A stretch of 64,000 bases of DNA, taken from positions 62,001 to 126,000 of the forward strand of contig JAIUCV010000580.1 of NCBI GenBank assembly GCA_026724425.1, written 5' to 3'. The first letter of the stretch is position 1. Every line of letters starts with the position of its first letter. Source of the stretch: Erythrophleum ivorense. Taxonomy: Eukaryota; Streptophyta; Magnoliopsida; Fabales; Fabaceae. Positions 9,970 through 21,860 of the stretch are shown one piece after another. The notes beneath the pieces were generated by a model. The model was not told the origin of the DNA, searched no databases, and worked only from the letters and a program-made list of their open reading frames with translations. Position numbers and translations under genes: made by a program.

Positions 9970-11176
9970 AACCATATACAATCTCAAATGGTGAATATTT
10001 AGTAGTGGAATGAACAGCCCTATTGTATGCAAACTCGACATGTGGGAGACACTCCTCCCAATTCTTCAGGTTCTTTTTAACCATAGTTCGTAACAAAGAA
10101 GATAGTGTCATATTAACAACTTCAGTTTGTCCATCAGTTTGCGGATGACAAGTAGTAGAGAATAACAATTTAGTTCCAAACTTGCTCCACAAAGTCTTCC
10201 AAAAATAGCTTAGAAACTTAGCATCACGATCTGACACTATAGTCCTCGGAATCCCATGAAACCTCACAACTTCCTGAAAGAACAAATTAGCAATATTAGA
10301 AGCATCATCAACCTTATAACATGCAATGAAGTGTGCCATTTTAGAAAACCTGTCCACAACAACAAAAATAGAGTCCCTCCCCCTCTTAGACCTAGGTAAT
10401 CCCACAATAAAATCCATGGAAACATCTTCCCAAGGTACACTAGGAATAGGGAGGGGAGTATACAGTCCATGGGGATTTAATTTAGATTTTGCTTTATGAC
10501 ATACACCGCATCTCCCCACAAACTTTTGAACATCCCTACGCATCTTAGGCCAATAAAAATGCTCATGCAAGATATCAAATGTTTTAACAATGCCAAAGTG
10601 TCCCATTAAACCTCCTGAATGTGCTTCCTTCATCAATAACATACACAGAGAACAATTAGGAATGCAAAGCTTATCAACACGAAACAAGAATCCTTGATGC
10701 AAGTAAAATTTGTCCCAACCAACTCCAGGCTTGCAATAGTTAAAAGCTTCACCAAAATCAACATCATTTGTATATAATTCCTTGATGAACTCAAAACCAA
10801 GAACCTTAGAGTCTAACATGGAAAGAAGAACATACCTACGTGAAAGTGCATCAGCAACAATATTCTCCTTACCTTTCTTATGCTTAATCACATATGGGAA
10901 AGATTCAATGAATTCAACCCAACTAACGTGTCTTCGATTCAATTTGTTTTGGCTCTTAATATGTTTTAGAGCCTCATGGTCAGAATGTATGACAAATTCT
11001 TTAGGCCACAAATAATGTTGCCAAGTTTCCAACACTCTAACTAAAGCATATAGCTCCTTATCATATGTAGGATAGTTAAGAGTAGGACCACTTAGCTTTT
11101 CGCTAAAATATGCAATTGGCTTACCTTCTTGCATGAGTACACCTCCTATGCCAATTCCACTAGCATCACATTCAAC
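9918..11176 (-). pseudogene. RNase H and integrase part of gypsy pol, C-terminus lost
   Basis: This continues the pol frame after the TAG at 11177-11179. RNase H residues include PIAYFSEKLSG, YDKELYALVRVLE and FVIHSDHEALK, followed by GKENIVADALSRR. Integrase follows: an HHCC zinc finger (GHFGIVKTFDILHEHFYWP, CGVCHKAK), then the catalytic core with Asp in MDFIVGLP, Asp in IVSDRDAKF and Glu in DGQTEVVN, all three present. The frame then reads FNPLAPIDLAPLPLQE and meets the junction at about 9919. The integrase C-terminus, any chromodomain and the 3' LTR are absent. The first Met of the uninterrupted stretch is at 11134, but in the intact element this was part of one polyprotein. Confidence 0.88.
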
Positions 11177-13096
11177 CTAAAAAATCTTACCAAAATCTGG
11201 AAGGACTAATAAAGGTGCATGTATGAGCCTCTCCTTGATGGTTTGGAAGGCTTTCTCTTGAGCTTCTCCCCACTTGAATGGAACATTCTTCTTTGTCAAC
11301 TCATTCAAAGGAGCTGCCAGTGAGTTGAAGTCCCTCACGAATCTCCTATAAAAGCTTGCAAGTCCATGGAAGCTCCTCACTTGTCCGATGGTGGTAGGGG
11401 TTGGCCAATCTTGAATGGCTTTGATTTTCTCTTCATCAACCTCAACCCCCTCAGCACTCACAACAAAACCAAGAAAAACAACTTTATTAGTGCAAAAATC
11501 ACACTTATTCAAATTGCCAAACAATCTTTCTTTTCTTAAAACCTCTAGGACTTGTCTCAAGTGATCTACATGCTCATGCAAAGTCCTACTGTACACAAGG
11601 ATATCATCAAAGTAAACTACCACAAATTTACCTATGAATGCACGCAAGACATGATTCATCAACCTCATAAATGTGCTAGGTGCATTAGTGAGACCAAAAG
11701 GCATAACTAACCATTCATAAAGTCCATGTTTAGTCTTAAATGCAGTTTTCCATTCATCTCCTTCTTTCATCCTAATTTGATGGTAGCCACTTTTTAAATC
11801 AATTTTAGAGAAGATAGTGGAGCCATTTAATTCATCAAGCATATCATCTAACCTAGGGATAGGATGACGATATCTTACCGTTATATTATTGATGGCTCGA
11901 CAATCAATGCACATTCTCCATGTGCCATCCTTTTTAGGCACGAGCAACACTGGTACTGCATATGGGCTAAGGCTCTCCCTCACATATCCCTTTTTCAGCA
12001 GCTCTTGCACTTGTCTTTGAATCTCCTTGGTCTCTTCAGGATTAGCTCGGTAAGCTGGACGATTGGGCAAAGGTGCTCCAGGTATAAAGTCAATTTGATG
12101 TTCTATCCCTCTAATTGGTGGCAACCCAGGTGTTACCTCTTCGGGAAAGACATCTCCATATTCCTGCAAAAGAGATATAACAAGACTAGGCAAAGTAGAG
12201 GTTAAGTCGTTAGTATTCAACATAGCCTCTTTATAGATAACTACTAGGAGGTTTTGTTGAGAAAACAAAGCTTGTTTGATCTCACTCTTTCTTGCTACTA
12301 ACAAACTTTTCTCTCTTTCTCCCTCTTTCTCTCTTTTACCTTTAGCTCTCTCTCCTTTTCCTCTCTCTTCTCTTGGCTTGCCCTCTTTTCTTTTCTCAAT
12401 TTTACTCTCCTCTTTTTCAGACACTTTTACACACTCACTTTCTCTTTTCTTCTCTCTCTTGATTTGATCTTCTAACACTTGCTTTGGTGACATAGGAAGG
12501 AGGGTTATAGGTTCCCCTCTAAGTACAAAAGAATAATGATTTAGAAAACCATCATGTGTAACACGTCTATCATACTGCCAAGGCCTACCTAACAAAATAT
12601 GACATGCTTTCATTGGTACAACATCACAAAGCACTTCATCCTTATACTTGCCAATTGAAAACATTACCTTAACTTGCTTGGTTACTCTCAATTCTCCACA
12701 TTCATTGAGCCATTGGAGTTTGTAAGGCCGTTGATGCTTGAAAGTAGACAAATTCAACTTCTCCATTAGCTCAGTGCTTGCCACATTGCAGCAACTTCCT
12801 CCGTCTATAATCACACCACATATCTTTCCTTGGATTTGGCAACGAGTATGGAATAAGTTCTCTCTTTGTTTATCTTCGTCTGCCATCATCTGGGCACTAA
12901 GGGCTCTCCTAGTTACAAGGAGTTCTCCTTCTTCTGCATACTCTCCATCTTCATTTTCCATGAATAGCTCTTCTTCTTCCTCTGTTGTTTCTCCTTCAGT
13001 TTCCCACTCACCAAGGTTGTTGATATTCATGGTTCGCTTGTTAGGACATTCACTAGAGATGTGTCCTCTCCCTTGGCACTTGAAGCATATTATGTC
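11177..13096 (-). pseudogene. Zinc knuckle, protease and reverse transcriptase part of gypsy pol
   Basis: In the same frame as gag, this runs from just after the TGA at 13097-13099 to the TAG at 11177-11179. It has the CCHC knuckle, the protease motif IIDGGSCCN followed by CHILLGRPWQYDR, and a lysine/glutamate-rich linker (about 12280-12480). Reverse transcriptase shows VPKKDGTWRMCIDCRAIN, IDLKSGYHQIRM, MPFGLTNAPSTF and the catalytic YFDDILVYS at about 11590-11615. The connection and start of RNase H end at PDFGKIF. The terminating TAG stands where relatives have CAG (Gln), and reading continues VECDASGIG in the same frame. The domain is complete apart from the flanking stops. Confidence 0.9.
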
Positions 13097-14146
13097 TCAA
13101 TTTTTTGAAGGATTAGGCCCACTTTGAACCTTCTTGGGTGGTGCAGCCAGCTTTTCTTCTTTCTTTATTTCATTTCCTTTTGAATTTGAAGTAGAGGGAA
13201 TATCTTTCTTTGGGTTGTTCCTCCATGAGTTGAAAGAAGTTGAACTGGAGTTCTTCCTTGCAATATTCTTCCTTTTGAGTTGTTTTTCCACCTTGGCAGC
13301 TTGGTGGACTAAGTCATGAATCTCAACATAATGGTACATCTCCACAACATCGGCTATGTCACGATTAAGCCCATCTAAGAAACGAGCCATTGTTGCTTCT
13401 GGATCCTCCTCTACATTAGCTCTAATCATGGCTATTTGCATTTCTTTGTAGTACTCATCCACACTCTTGGATCCTTGAGTGAGGCGTTGAAGCTTATTGT
13501 GAAGTTCCCTTCGAAAATAGGATGGAATGAATCGTCTCCTCATGATAGCCTTCATCTTTTCCCATGTTGAGATGAGGTGCTCTCCATATCTAATCCGCTC
13601 CTTTTGCATCTGGTCCCACCAAATAAGAGCATAATCAGTAAACTCAAGAGCAGCAATTTTGACCTTCTTACCCTCAGAGTAGTTATGGCATGAAAAGATT
13701 TGCTCTACACGCATCTCCCACTCCAGGTATGTTTCTGGATCACTCTTGCCTTGAAAGGAAGGAATTTTGACTTTGACTCCTCCAAGGCCTTCTTCTTCAT
13801 CTCTAGGCCTCCTCAGTGGTCTTCTTTGTGTGTTGAGTGGCCTTCTTCTTGGCTGAGTCTCCTCTCCTTCATAATCTTCATCATGGCTCTCCATGTCTTC
13901 CGCATATTCACGGTGTTGTGGGCGTGCAGCATGAGCTTGTCTTTGGTTAGCTTGAGTAGTAGTCCTTTGGCTAGAGGTTCTACTCTCCACTCGATCTAAG
14001 CGTTCATGGAGTCTTTCCAACTTCTTATCAAGCATCCTTTCAAAATGACTCACTAAAGCTTTCATTTGCAAAGGCGCTACTCCAAATGAATTATGATCAT
14101 CATTATCACTTTCATGTGCAACTCCTTTTTCTCGATTATCTGCCAT
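13097..14146 (-). pseudogene. Gag of the gypsy element, right arm, interrupted by TGA
   Basis: 349 codons nearly identical to the left-arm Gag, with scattered changes (EYA for EYT, GGV for GGA, EKM for EEM, STS for STL, KKV for KKI). The TGA at 13097-13099 matches CGA in the left arm, a C-to-T change in CpG context. It cuts the protein just before the zinc knuckle. Without it and the later TAG, the frame would run from 14146 through integrase as one Gag-Pol ORF. Start and leader are the mirror of the left arm. Confidence 0.9.
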
Positions 14147-15309
14147 GTTAGTGAAAAAGAAACAAAAGTATATAGGACCTCACAAATATTTCCTCACGTG
14201 TTTCACTCAATTGAGATATAACACTCTCACTCGTGTTTACTCTCTCTTATTGGCTTTTTCTACAATGATCTTATCCACTCTTGCCTTTTACCTCTCAATA
14301 TCAAATCCCAAGCTCTTATGTTACCTAAGACCTTGTCAAGTGATCAAGGACTGCCAATTCTCGGTTCACCAAAGTATGTGCTGGTGGATGGTATAAAAAG
14401 TTGTGATTGGCGCATACAAGTTACAAGTAAAGGTTAGGGTTTGGTTAGGCTAGGGTTCCAATATGAAAAAGGGAAGATTTAACCACTTAGCAATGCAAAA
14501 TCAAGTTTAAAATACCAAAGAGCCAATTACAATGATTCTAAAAACCCAAGATATGAGAAATCAATGGAGGGTTAGATTAGGAAAGTTCAAATCAAAGGAA
14601 TAAGAAACAAGTTGAAGTCACAATAGGAAAGTCCACAATCACAAGATAAAAGGAAACAATATAGGAATAGGAAAGTGGATCATAAAAATTAGGAAACAAA
14701 TGGAAGAGGAAACAATGCTGATCACAAATGAAAGAAATCTGATCACAATTTTTTTTTTTCGTTTTTTTTTTCAATTTTTTTTGGCCTACCTTTTTTTTTG
14801 CCTTTCTTTTCTATTCCTTTTCCTTTTTTTTTTGCCTCTTTTTTTTTTTTGTTTTTGGATCAAATGAAAGAGAATCACAAGATCACACAATAAGAAACAG
14901 ATCAGAAAACGTTACCACTAAAAATAACAATAACTTCCTCTAGAGAACTCCGAATTTGACGATTCTAAAACGAAATGAAAGTTGAGATTCTGAAACTTAG
15001 GATTGACCTATTAATCGTCCAAAATATCAAAAGGAAAGGGGTTGAACAGATAAGGAAAAAATAACACGTCCAGAACAAAAATTTTCCAGATTACAAAATG
15101 AATGGCTCTTGTAGCATAAAAAACCAAATCTTGCACACTAAGGATCAAATCTGGAAACAAGGGAAGGTAGAAAGTTTAGTATTTTTTTTTTTTATAATAA
15201 AAGGTAGCAATGAACGGATATGGAAAAAGGAAAAAAAATATGGAAGCTAGAAAGGACGTAGAATGGTGGATGATGAATGTATGATAGACAACCTACCGTG
15301 TAAACCGAA
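14147..15309 (-). other. Retrotransposon leader (right arm)
   Basis: Mirror image of the left leader, with the same purine-rich block (pyrimidine runs on the + strand at about 14748-14853) but different homopolymer lengths. No coding content. Confidence 0.75.
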
Positions 15310-15321
15310 GCTCTGATACCA
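15310..15321 (-). promoter_or_regulatory. Primer binding site, initiator tRNA-Met type (right arm)
   Basis: The + strand reads GCTCTGATACCA, the reverse complement of TGGTATCAGAGC, two bases from the LTR end, as in the left arm. Confidence 0.88.
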
Positions 15322-15323
15322 AA

Positions 15324-16090
15324 TGATGCGAAATCAAGGGGTGGCCCAATCTTCACGACGTAGGTTGATGGATAGATGATGGTTCGAGACCCGACGGAAG
15401 CAAATAGCCAACCAACGTTATAAGAACGTTGACCTGCTACTTAGACAATGCGCCTAACCACAAACACAGTAAACCAATCCACACAACGACGCACTTGGAT
15501 CGAAGCACGAATTGGGGGCTTTTGCGAACTTGAATCACCAACCTAAAGATAGGTTGACAAGACAAAGGTTTCACAAGAGCAAAGAAAAGACAAGATTCTC
15601 ACAATTAGAGAAACACTCAATAATTCTACTACTTCCAATCTGATTCAAATGAAGGCAGAATACATATATTTATAGTGTAGCTCAAACCTATCTACTGGAG
15701 GAAAAGTAGGAAACTAACTACATAATCCTAACTGAAAGATCTAAAAAATAGGGATACAAAATCAAATCTTTTTAAAAACAGAAAAGGATAGATAATCAGC
15801 CTAATAGAAACTAATTAATACTAATGGGCTGGACATCTTGCATTTGAAGTACTATTCACGTCATCTATCTTCAATGGGCTCTTTAAGCATCAACCTGGGC
15901 TTGAATAAGCATGATTAAGGCTTCATTTGCTTCCTCAATGCATGCACTAACATTATGGGCTTCTAATTTAGCAAATTGAAGCCCAATTGCTCTTTGTAGA
16001 CGCTTAACTCTCCCTCTTGTCATTGGGCCATCTATCATCAAGTTCTTCTCCACACGAGCATCCTTCCCCACATGAGTCTGGTTCATATCA
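15324..16090 (-). repeat. Right LTR of the gypsy inverted repeat
   Basis: 767 bp, reverse complement of the left LTR with a few substitutions. A TATA-like box lies at 15667-15674 on the - strand. It would drive transcription leftward into gag and pol, convergent with the left LTR. Confidence 0.9.
15883..16086 (-). CDS. 67-aa ORF in the right LTR, likely the tail of pol
   Basis: Same peptide as in the left LTR with EKN for EKD; it contains PMTRGRVKRLQRAIG. It is interpreted as the U3-encoded end of the polyprotein and not a separate gene. An open frame in both copies fits recent amplification. Confidence 0.4.
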   Translation of the reverse strand: MNQTHVGKDARVEKNLMIDGPMTRGRVKRLQRAIGLQFAKLEAHNVSACIEEANEALIMLIQAQVDA

Positions 16091-17559
16091 AAACATTAGT
16101 TTAAATTAGTACAATTAATCTAGTATAAAACTCATATTCTCATATTCCAATTACCAATTGTTATGGAAAGTATTTACTTATACAATTTGACACTCAAATA
16201 CTTAAAGTTTATTATTTGCTATAAAGTAAGGTTGCTTTGTTGTTATTTTATTCTAGCCATAATCTCGCATAAAAAAGAGACATTGTAAATTCAAGAACTG
16301 GTTAGTAATTACTAGTCATTAAAAAAATAATTTCAATAAAGCTAAATAGTTCCAAGAAAATAAATAAAAAGAATTTCTCAAATTTAGTATATTTAAAACA
16401 TAATCAAGTTAAAAGACTTTGATTAAAAAAAGTATCTGTCATGAGTACAAAATTCACGTGAGTAAATTATCAAATCCGTTGAGAGCACAAAACTCTCATA
16501 GATAAATCTTGTACGTAAGTAACCAATCTGTAATGAGTCCTTAACTAATGTGAGATATCTCCGCGTGTTCATCACATGGTGCTAGTATCTCTTATATCTC
16601 TTGTTAGTTGAGATACTAGCCATAAAGTTTGCCATGACAAAATTATTATTAATAAGCAGTGTTATGTAACTAAGTCCTTCTCATATGCAAAATTCACTTT
16701 CAAAATCATAGGACTCAATAAAGTTGAGAAATCAAAACTTATTCTAGTGGCAAGATCATGGATAGAGTATTCAAATTAGCATAATAGAGCATCGAGTTCC
16801 AATCCAAAATAAATCTCACAACTTGTATACTATCAACATTCAATATAACTCACTTTAGCATTGGAAGTAAAAATTTCATATTAAATTCAAATACAAGAAC
16901 TTTCAATGATCAGAAATCACATATTAATATTCCATATTCATAAGCCAATTTTAAAAAGGAATGGAGGGCTTGTCCTGAACGTAAAAATATCAAGAATTAA
17001 AAATACTATAGTAGAAATGAAGCGAAAAGAAAGTTAGAAATAAGCATCAAGTGGATATTATTTATTCACATTACAATGATGATATCGTGAACTCCTACCA
17101 CCTCTTCTAACTAACCATCGAATATGGAGTTGATCTTAGAACCTCCTAAAATACCCACAATGCAAAAATCATCATTAGCTCAATAACTAACATTGGGTTA
17201 AATTGACCTAATTAACCACCACTTAAACCTTGTTAGCAACACCATACTTTCCAACTTTAATACCAATTCCAATACTTTATTACCACCATCAAAAGAGTTG
17301 TTACACTACGGTACTTCTACTAATGTAAATATTGCTAAAGGGACCATCCCCAAAATAATTCCAAAGAGATTATCAAACTATATTATTATTTTTATTATTA
17401 TGTCCACTAATAAGAAAAAGAAAAAAAAATTTATTATGATTCATATTTTGAGGAAAGATATTCATGATTAATTTTAAATTTTTTCTTATATTTAATAAAT
17501 TATACAAACTTATTTTGGGTATTGTTAAAATTAAAGAGGTCTCCTCTTTATCTTTAATA

Positions 17560-17590
<31 letters not shown>

Positions 17591-18519
17591 CGAAATAAAA
17601 AGTTATCTTATATTTTAGTCTAATTTTAATTTTTTTAACCAAAATACTCCTTATTTAAGAAAATATATATTTACATTAATGAAGGGTATTTTAGTAAAAA
17701 AATTAAAATTAAAAGTATAAGATATCTTTTTTACTTTAAAAAAAGTGTGTATATATATATTAAAAATAAAAAAAAGTCAATGTAGTTTCAATAGAACTCA
17801 AAAGGCATGTGTAATTTTCTTATTTATATTTTTCAAATTGCATTTGTGGAAGTGGATAGCTAATTTAGGTGCATATATTTGTAAACATGCTCTCCGAACA
17901 TTACATTCAACATGTAAGTTGAAACTAATTTTACAAGTATTATGAGAAGATAAAAGTATAAGATTAGATTCAAGTGTAATTTTTTATATCTTTATTATTA
18001 GATTTTTTAAATAAAATATAATAACTGTATAGTTTAATTAAAAAATTATATTTAAAAAATATCTTTATTACATTTTAATTAAAAAATTTGATAACAAAGA
18101 TATACAATATTACATATAAATTTTTTTAAAAGAGTATAAACATGGCAAAGCATGACAAACAAGCATGGCAAACAAAAGCAAAATGTAGAAGAACAACAGT
18201 ACATAAGAGAGACTGGATGGAAGCACCAGACCCAAAGAGATGTGATGTTGCATTATTTAGACTTTTTGACTCTCATACATGAGAAAAACATACAACCCAA
18301 ACGTCCAATCATTAAAATATTGTTTCTAAATGTATAATTAAAGTTTTTTTTTTTTAAATGTGGAGAGGCCTATTCCACGATCAACCAAAATAATTTCTTT
18401 ACTATTTTTTTTAAACAAATAACGAAGCGCGGAGTACCAATTAACCTATGCATTCCCTTGTACTTATAATATGTGTTAGTGGGGTGACGGCACTGGGGAG
18501 AAGAATGGGGGAGTGGGAC
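16091..18519. other. AT-rich intergenic sequence
   Basis: No coding frame is convincing. There is a TA microsatellite near 17557-17585 and long A/T runs. The part at about 16430-16620 resembles generic plant LTR sequence but cannot be assigned. Short frames at 17373-17642, 17745-17945 and 18152-18337 look like chance. Confidence 0.5.
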
Positions 18520-19340
18520 GTTTTTCTAGGGGTGGGGTTGGGGTCTATATATAATTATATATAATATATTTTAATTAATAATATTATATGTATTATATAA
18601 AATAAGTATAATGTAATGTATTTATTTTATATATAAATAATATACTATATAGTTTTAGATACAAAATTTTAAAATATAATTAATAATAAGAAATTTATAA
18701 TTTTATTGATAATGTTATATTTCTAATTATTTTAAATAATTATAACAAGTTTTTTTTTTATCTTGTTGGCTATTAATACCACATATTATAAAAAAAAGAA
18801 CTTTAAATCCAATCCATTATTCTAAATAATATAACACAAGCACTGTTGGCCAAAAAAAATATAAATTTAGTCTTTCAAGTTTGTATTAAAAAATAAATAA
18901 AATCTTATTTTTATTTAAAAAAACTTAAAAAGTGTTAGTACTTAGATTATGATTTTTATTTTTTATTTTTACCAATAGTGCTTGGCTTATGATTATAAGT
19001 AAATAAGGAGATTTAGTCCAATAATAATATCATATTATTTAAAATAATGAACAAGATTATAATTTTTTTATAATTTATTGTATTATTTAGCCAATAAAAT
19101 ATGAAATTCATTATAATTATTTAGAATAATTAGTTTTATAACCTCATTAGTAAAATTATAATTTATAAATTTAGCATTATTAATTATATTTCAATATTTT
19201 ATATTAAAAATTAAGTAATATATCATATATTATTTATATATAATAAATATATTATATATATTTTGCATAATATAATATTTATTATTTAAAATATATTATA
19301 TATAATTACATCCCCTCCCCCGGGGGCCCAAAAACAAAAA
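18520..19340. mobile_element. AT-rich fold-back element with G/C-rich ends
   Basis: Left sequence GGGGTTGGGGTC then TATATATAATTATATA mirrors right sequence TATATATAATTACA then TCCCCTCCCCC. The similarity continues inward in inverted order (for example ATTTTAAATAATTATAAC against its complement) towards a centre near 18930. This fits a MITE or fold-back transposon of about 0.8 kb. No target duplication is identified. An alternative outer end is CCCCACCCCCCTA at about 20547-20559, which would make a 2 kb hAT-like element. Confidence 0.55.
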
Positions 19341-20562
19341 TAAGAGCCGAGCCGGGTACCATATAGATAGTTCGGGCCTGGCCCTGGCCCGCAACAAGCT
19401 AAATGGAGGCCAAGTCCAACCATATTTTGCTGGTAGCCAAGCCAAGTCCACCCATCATTCTCTGCATATTGCCATTGGGGGTCAAGGGATTATATATTTA
19501 TATTGTTAATCTCTGCAGTTTTTGGAAATCCAGTTAACCACATCTTAGTTAATAATCAAAGCGACTATCAAACTCAAAGCAATTACAAGTAATTAAAAAC
19601 AAAAAACAAAATATTGGAAACCTATTTTGAAAGCTTTCAGCTTTTACATTTATATCTTAAAATTCATTCTGCTAAAATCTACAAAATCCAATCAAGGGGG
19701 AAAAAAAAACACAAGATCTATTTCGAAAGCTTTTGACTTCGGAAAACAAACTTCTTGCATAAATTCAGATCAACTGAAGCCAAAATTAAAATGGATACTA
19801 ATCGGCTTGAAACCCCTTTCGAAAAGCTTTCAACTTTACAGAGTTGAACTTCATAATTCTTGAAACTTTACGCAGTAAAAAAATCTATCACGCAATGAAT
19901 AATGTCGATTAAGGCATGAGGCCATGAACAAGCCAATATCATTGTCCTCACTTTGTACAATACGTTGAGAACTGTAACTAAATCCCCTCCTCAATCCAAT
20001 TCGAGATAGAACAAACCTGATTGAACCCATGCTTTTCTATAGCATCAACGATCTTCTCAAGATCAAAACCACCCTTCTTGTGCCAATTGTACACAAGCTT
20101 AGGGTTTAGTTGTAGAGGCTCCCAGGAGTAAAATCCCTGTAACCAGCAGCAACACTGAAAATGTCACGCTCCCCATAGAGGCCCACAATTCCATCACGAT
20201 CTCCCGAATCACGGTGTTCATGCTTGGGCAGAGATCCCCCACAGGTCACAATGATGGCGCTTGTGCTGCTTAGCGCCGTTGACGGTGATGACTGGTGAGG
20301 CTAACGGCTGAAGACTGAAGAGAAGAGTGACGGCAGCGATATGAGAGATAGAGGGCGCGAGGGACGAATCTTCCTAATCCAATCCTAGGATAGGACGAGA
20401 GTAATTTTTTTTTTTAAATTAGAGTTGAGCTGAGTCCGTTATAATCGGACTGTTTAAAACGATTTTATTTTTTTAATTTATATATATATTTTTGAGATCA
20501 AATTTATTGAGCTGAGTAAATTTTTTTTAACCTTTATTTGTCTACCCCACCCCCCTAATATA
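19341..20562. other. Mixed intergenic sequence with a G/C-rich transposon-like edge
   Basis: GAGCCGGGTACC and CGGGCCTGGCCCTGGCCC near 19350-19392 resemble the G/C-rich subterminal sequence of plant hAT-type non-autonomous elements. The middle holds the possible gene fragment listed separately. The end at about 20547-20559 reads CCCCACCCCCCTA. The assignment is tentative. Confidence 0.3.
19985..20330 (-). pseudogene. Possible gene fragment of unknown family
   Basis: The base composition is less AT-rich than the surroundings and codon-like on the - strand. One frame reads IIVTCGGSLPKHEHRD then GIVGLYGERDIFSVAAGYRD before a stop. The adjacent frame continues NPKLVYNWHKKGGFDLEKIV then DAIEKHGFNQ before a GT. 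This looks like coding sequence broken by a frameshift. I do not recognise the family and assign no function. It may be a captured gene fragment inside a transposon, given the G/C-rich edges on either side. Confidence 0.3.
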
Positions 20563-20862
20563 TATTGTAAGAAGACGCAGAAGCTGTGACTTCAAAGTTC
20601 CTTATTTATTTAAAATAAAAAGATATTAAAGGAACGTAGAGGATGCTCTTTGGCGTTCACTTATTTAATTAAAAAAATAATTTTTTTAGTTGAATGCAGA
20701 AGATCCCTCTTTGTGATCTTAAAGAAACAAAAAAATAACTATATATTTGAGAAAAATATTTTGACATTGAACGTTTGAGTAATATGTTCCTTCTATGTAT
20801 ACACGAGTCAAAAAGCTATGTTATTTAGGTCCATTAGACAGAGCGCATACGAGCACGTGGGC

Positions 20863-20902
20863 ATATATATATATATATATATATATATCTCTCTCTCTCT
20901 CT
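20863..20902. repeat. Compound (AT)n(CT)n microsatellite
   Basis: About 13 AT units (20863-20888) followed by about 7 CT units (20889-20902). Confidence 0.95.
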
Positions 20903-21330
20903 TTTGTAAGGTATAGTATGTTGGGCCACTAAATGACTTCATATTTACATCTACGTCTCATTTTTATCTTCCCTACCCCTACTTATCTATTCCTACAAGG
21001 TTGATATTGCCAAGACCTATGGCAACATATGAAGTACTAGTCGAACAAGAAGGAAACTTGCAAGATGAAAGTGGTTTTACAGAGGTGTGACGACATCTTC
21101 CCCTTTTCTTCTTTTGATCAAAATAACATCGATAAAGGATAAGAAAGGGACAAAACAGAGACACACCAGGGGTTTTCTCAATAAAAATCTATAATTAGAT
21201 AATCATAATAACATCAATAAAGGGTCATCACGAGATGTAATTAATCAAGTAGACAGGGAAAAGAAACATTGTAAATCCAAGAACTAAGTAATCATTATAC
21301 AAAACATGATTCATATGATACAAAAAGGAG
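20903..21330. other. Intergenic sequence, nothing recognised
   Basis: The short - strand frame at 20979-21164 has no recognisable motif. Confidence 0.4.
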
Positions 21331-21860
21331 AAGTGGGATCAAAATTGATACACTTAACCTGATGATGAACCTTGCAAAAGAACTCAAAATCCCATAATCC
21401 AAGCTGCTTGAAGCTGTTGTAATGCAGTAGAGGAAGAACAGGATTCTCAAAATAGAAGTCTGCCTTCTTCATTTTAGATAAATGGGTCAGGTTTCCGGAA
21501 TTTAAGGATCCAATGGAAAATGAAATGGGAAAAATGGTTTGGGGTTAGGAACTATAATGCCTACCCATGATCATTCCTATTCAAAGATAGCTCCAATATT
21601 GTCTCTCAAAAAATTAATCCTCAAACCATTTTATATTATCATTTTTGTACTTTTAAATTTTGAAACACTAAAGTGATGTAAAAATTTTTAAAAGTTAACG
21701 TTAAAATCATATTTGTAGGATCAAAATAGAATTCTACCTAGTATAAGATATATATTAATAATATAGTGATATCTCATTTTAAGATTAGGGTCAAGGATCA
21801 ATAATTATCAAAGAAATTAATTATTGCAAAAATGCGATAATTATACCGTCAAATTATATA
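21331..21860 (+). repeat. Direct duplication, copy 1
   Basis: About 530 bp, from ATTGATACACTTAACCTGAT to AAAATGCGATAATTATAC. It is repeated in the same orientation at 24285-25245 with many substitutions. It contains no coding sequence I can recognise. Confidence 0.75.

Larger units (their letters stand above)
6427..16090. mobile_element. Inverted-repeat (palindromic) Ty3/gypsy retrotransposon, arms 6427-9919 and 12604-16090
   Basis: The left arm (+) and right arm (-) carry the same LTR, PBS, leader, gag and protease. Paired positions sum to 22517 in the LTRs and 22523 in gag; the 6-base drift comes from poly-A runs. A loop at 9920-12603 holds only - strand pol. The family is Ty3/gypsy because the order is reverse transcriptase, RNase H, integrase. 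No 3' LTR or integrase C-terminus is present: pol joins the inverted left arm directly. Both outer ends are the LTR start TGATATGAACC. The 5-bp flanks (CTAGA left, AAACA right) do not match, so this is not one simple insertion. It could be a rearranged cDNA, or two opposite copies joined by a deletion. Confidence 0.93.

Noticed and set aside
17373..17642. 89-codon frame in AT-rich DNA
   Set aside because: Composed of Lys/Ile/Tyr runs driven by a TA microsatellite; no motif.
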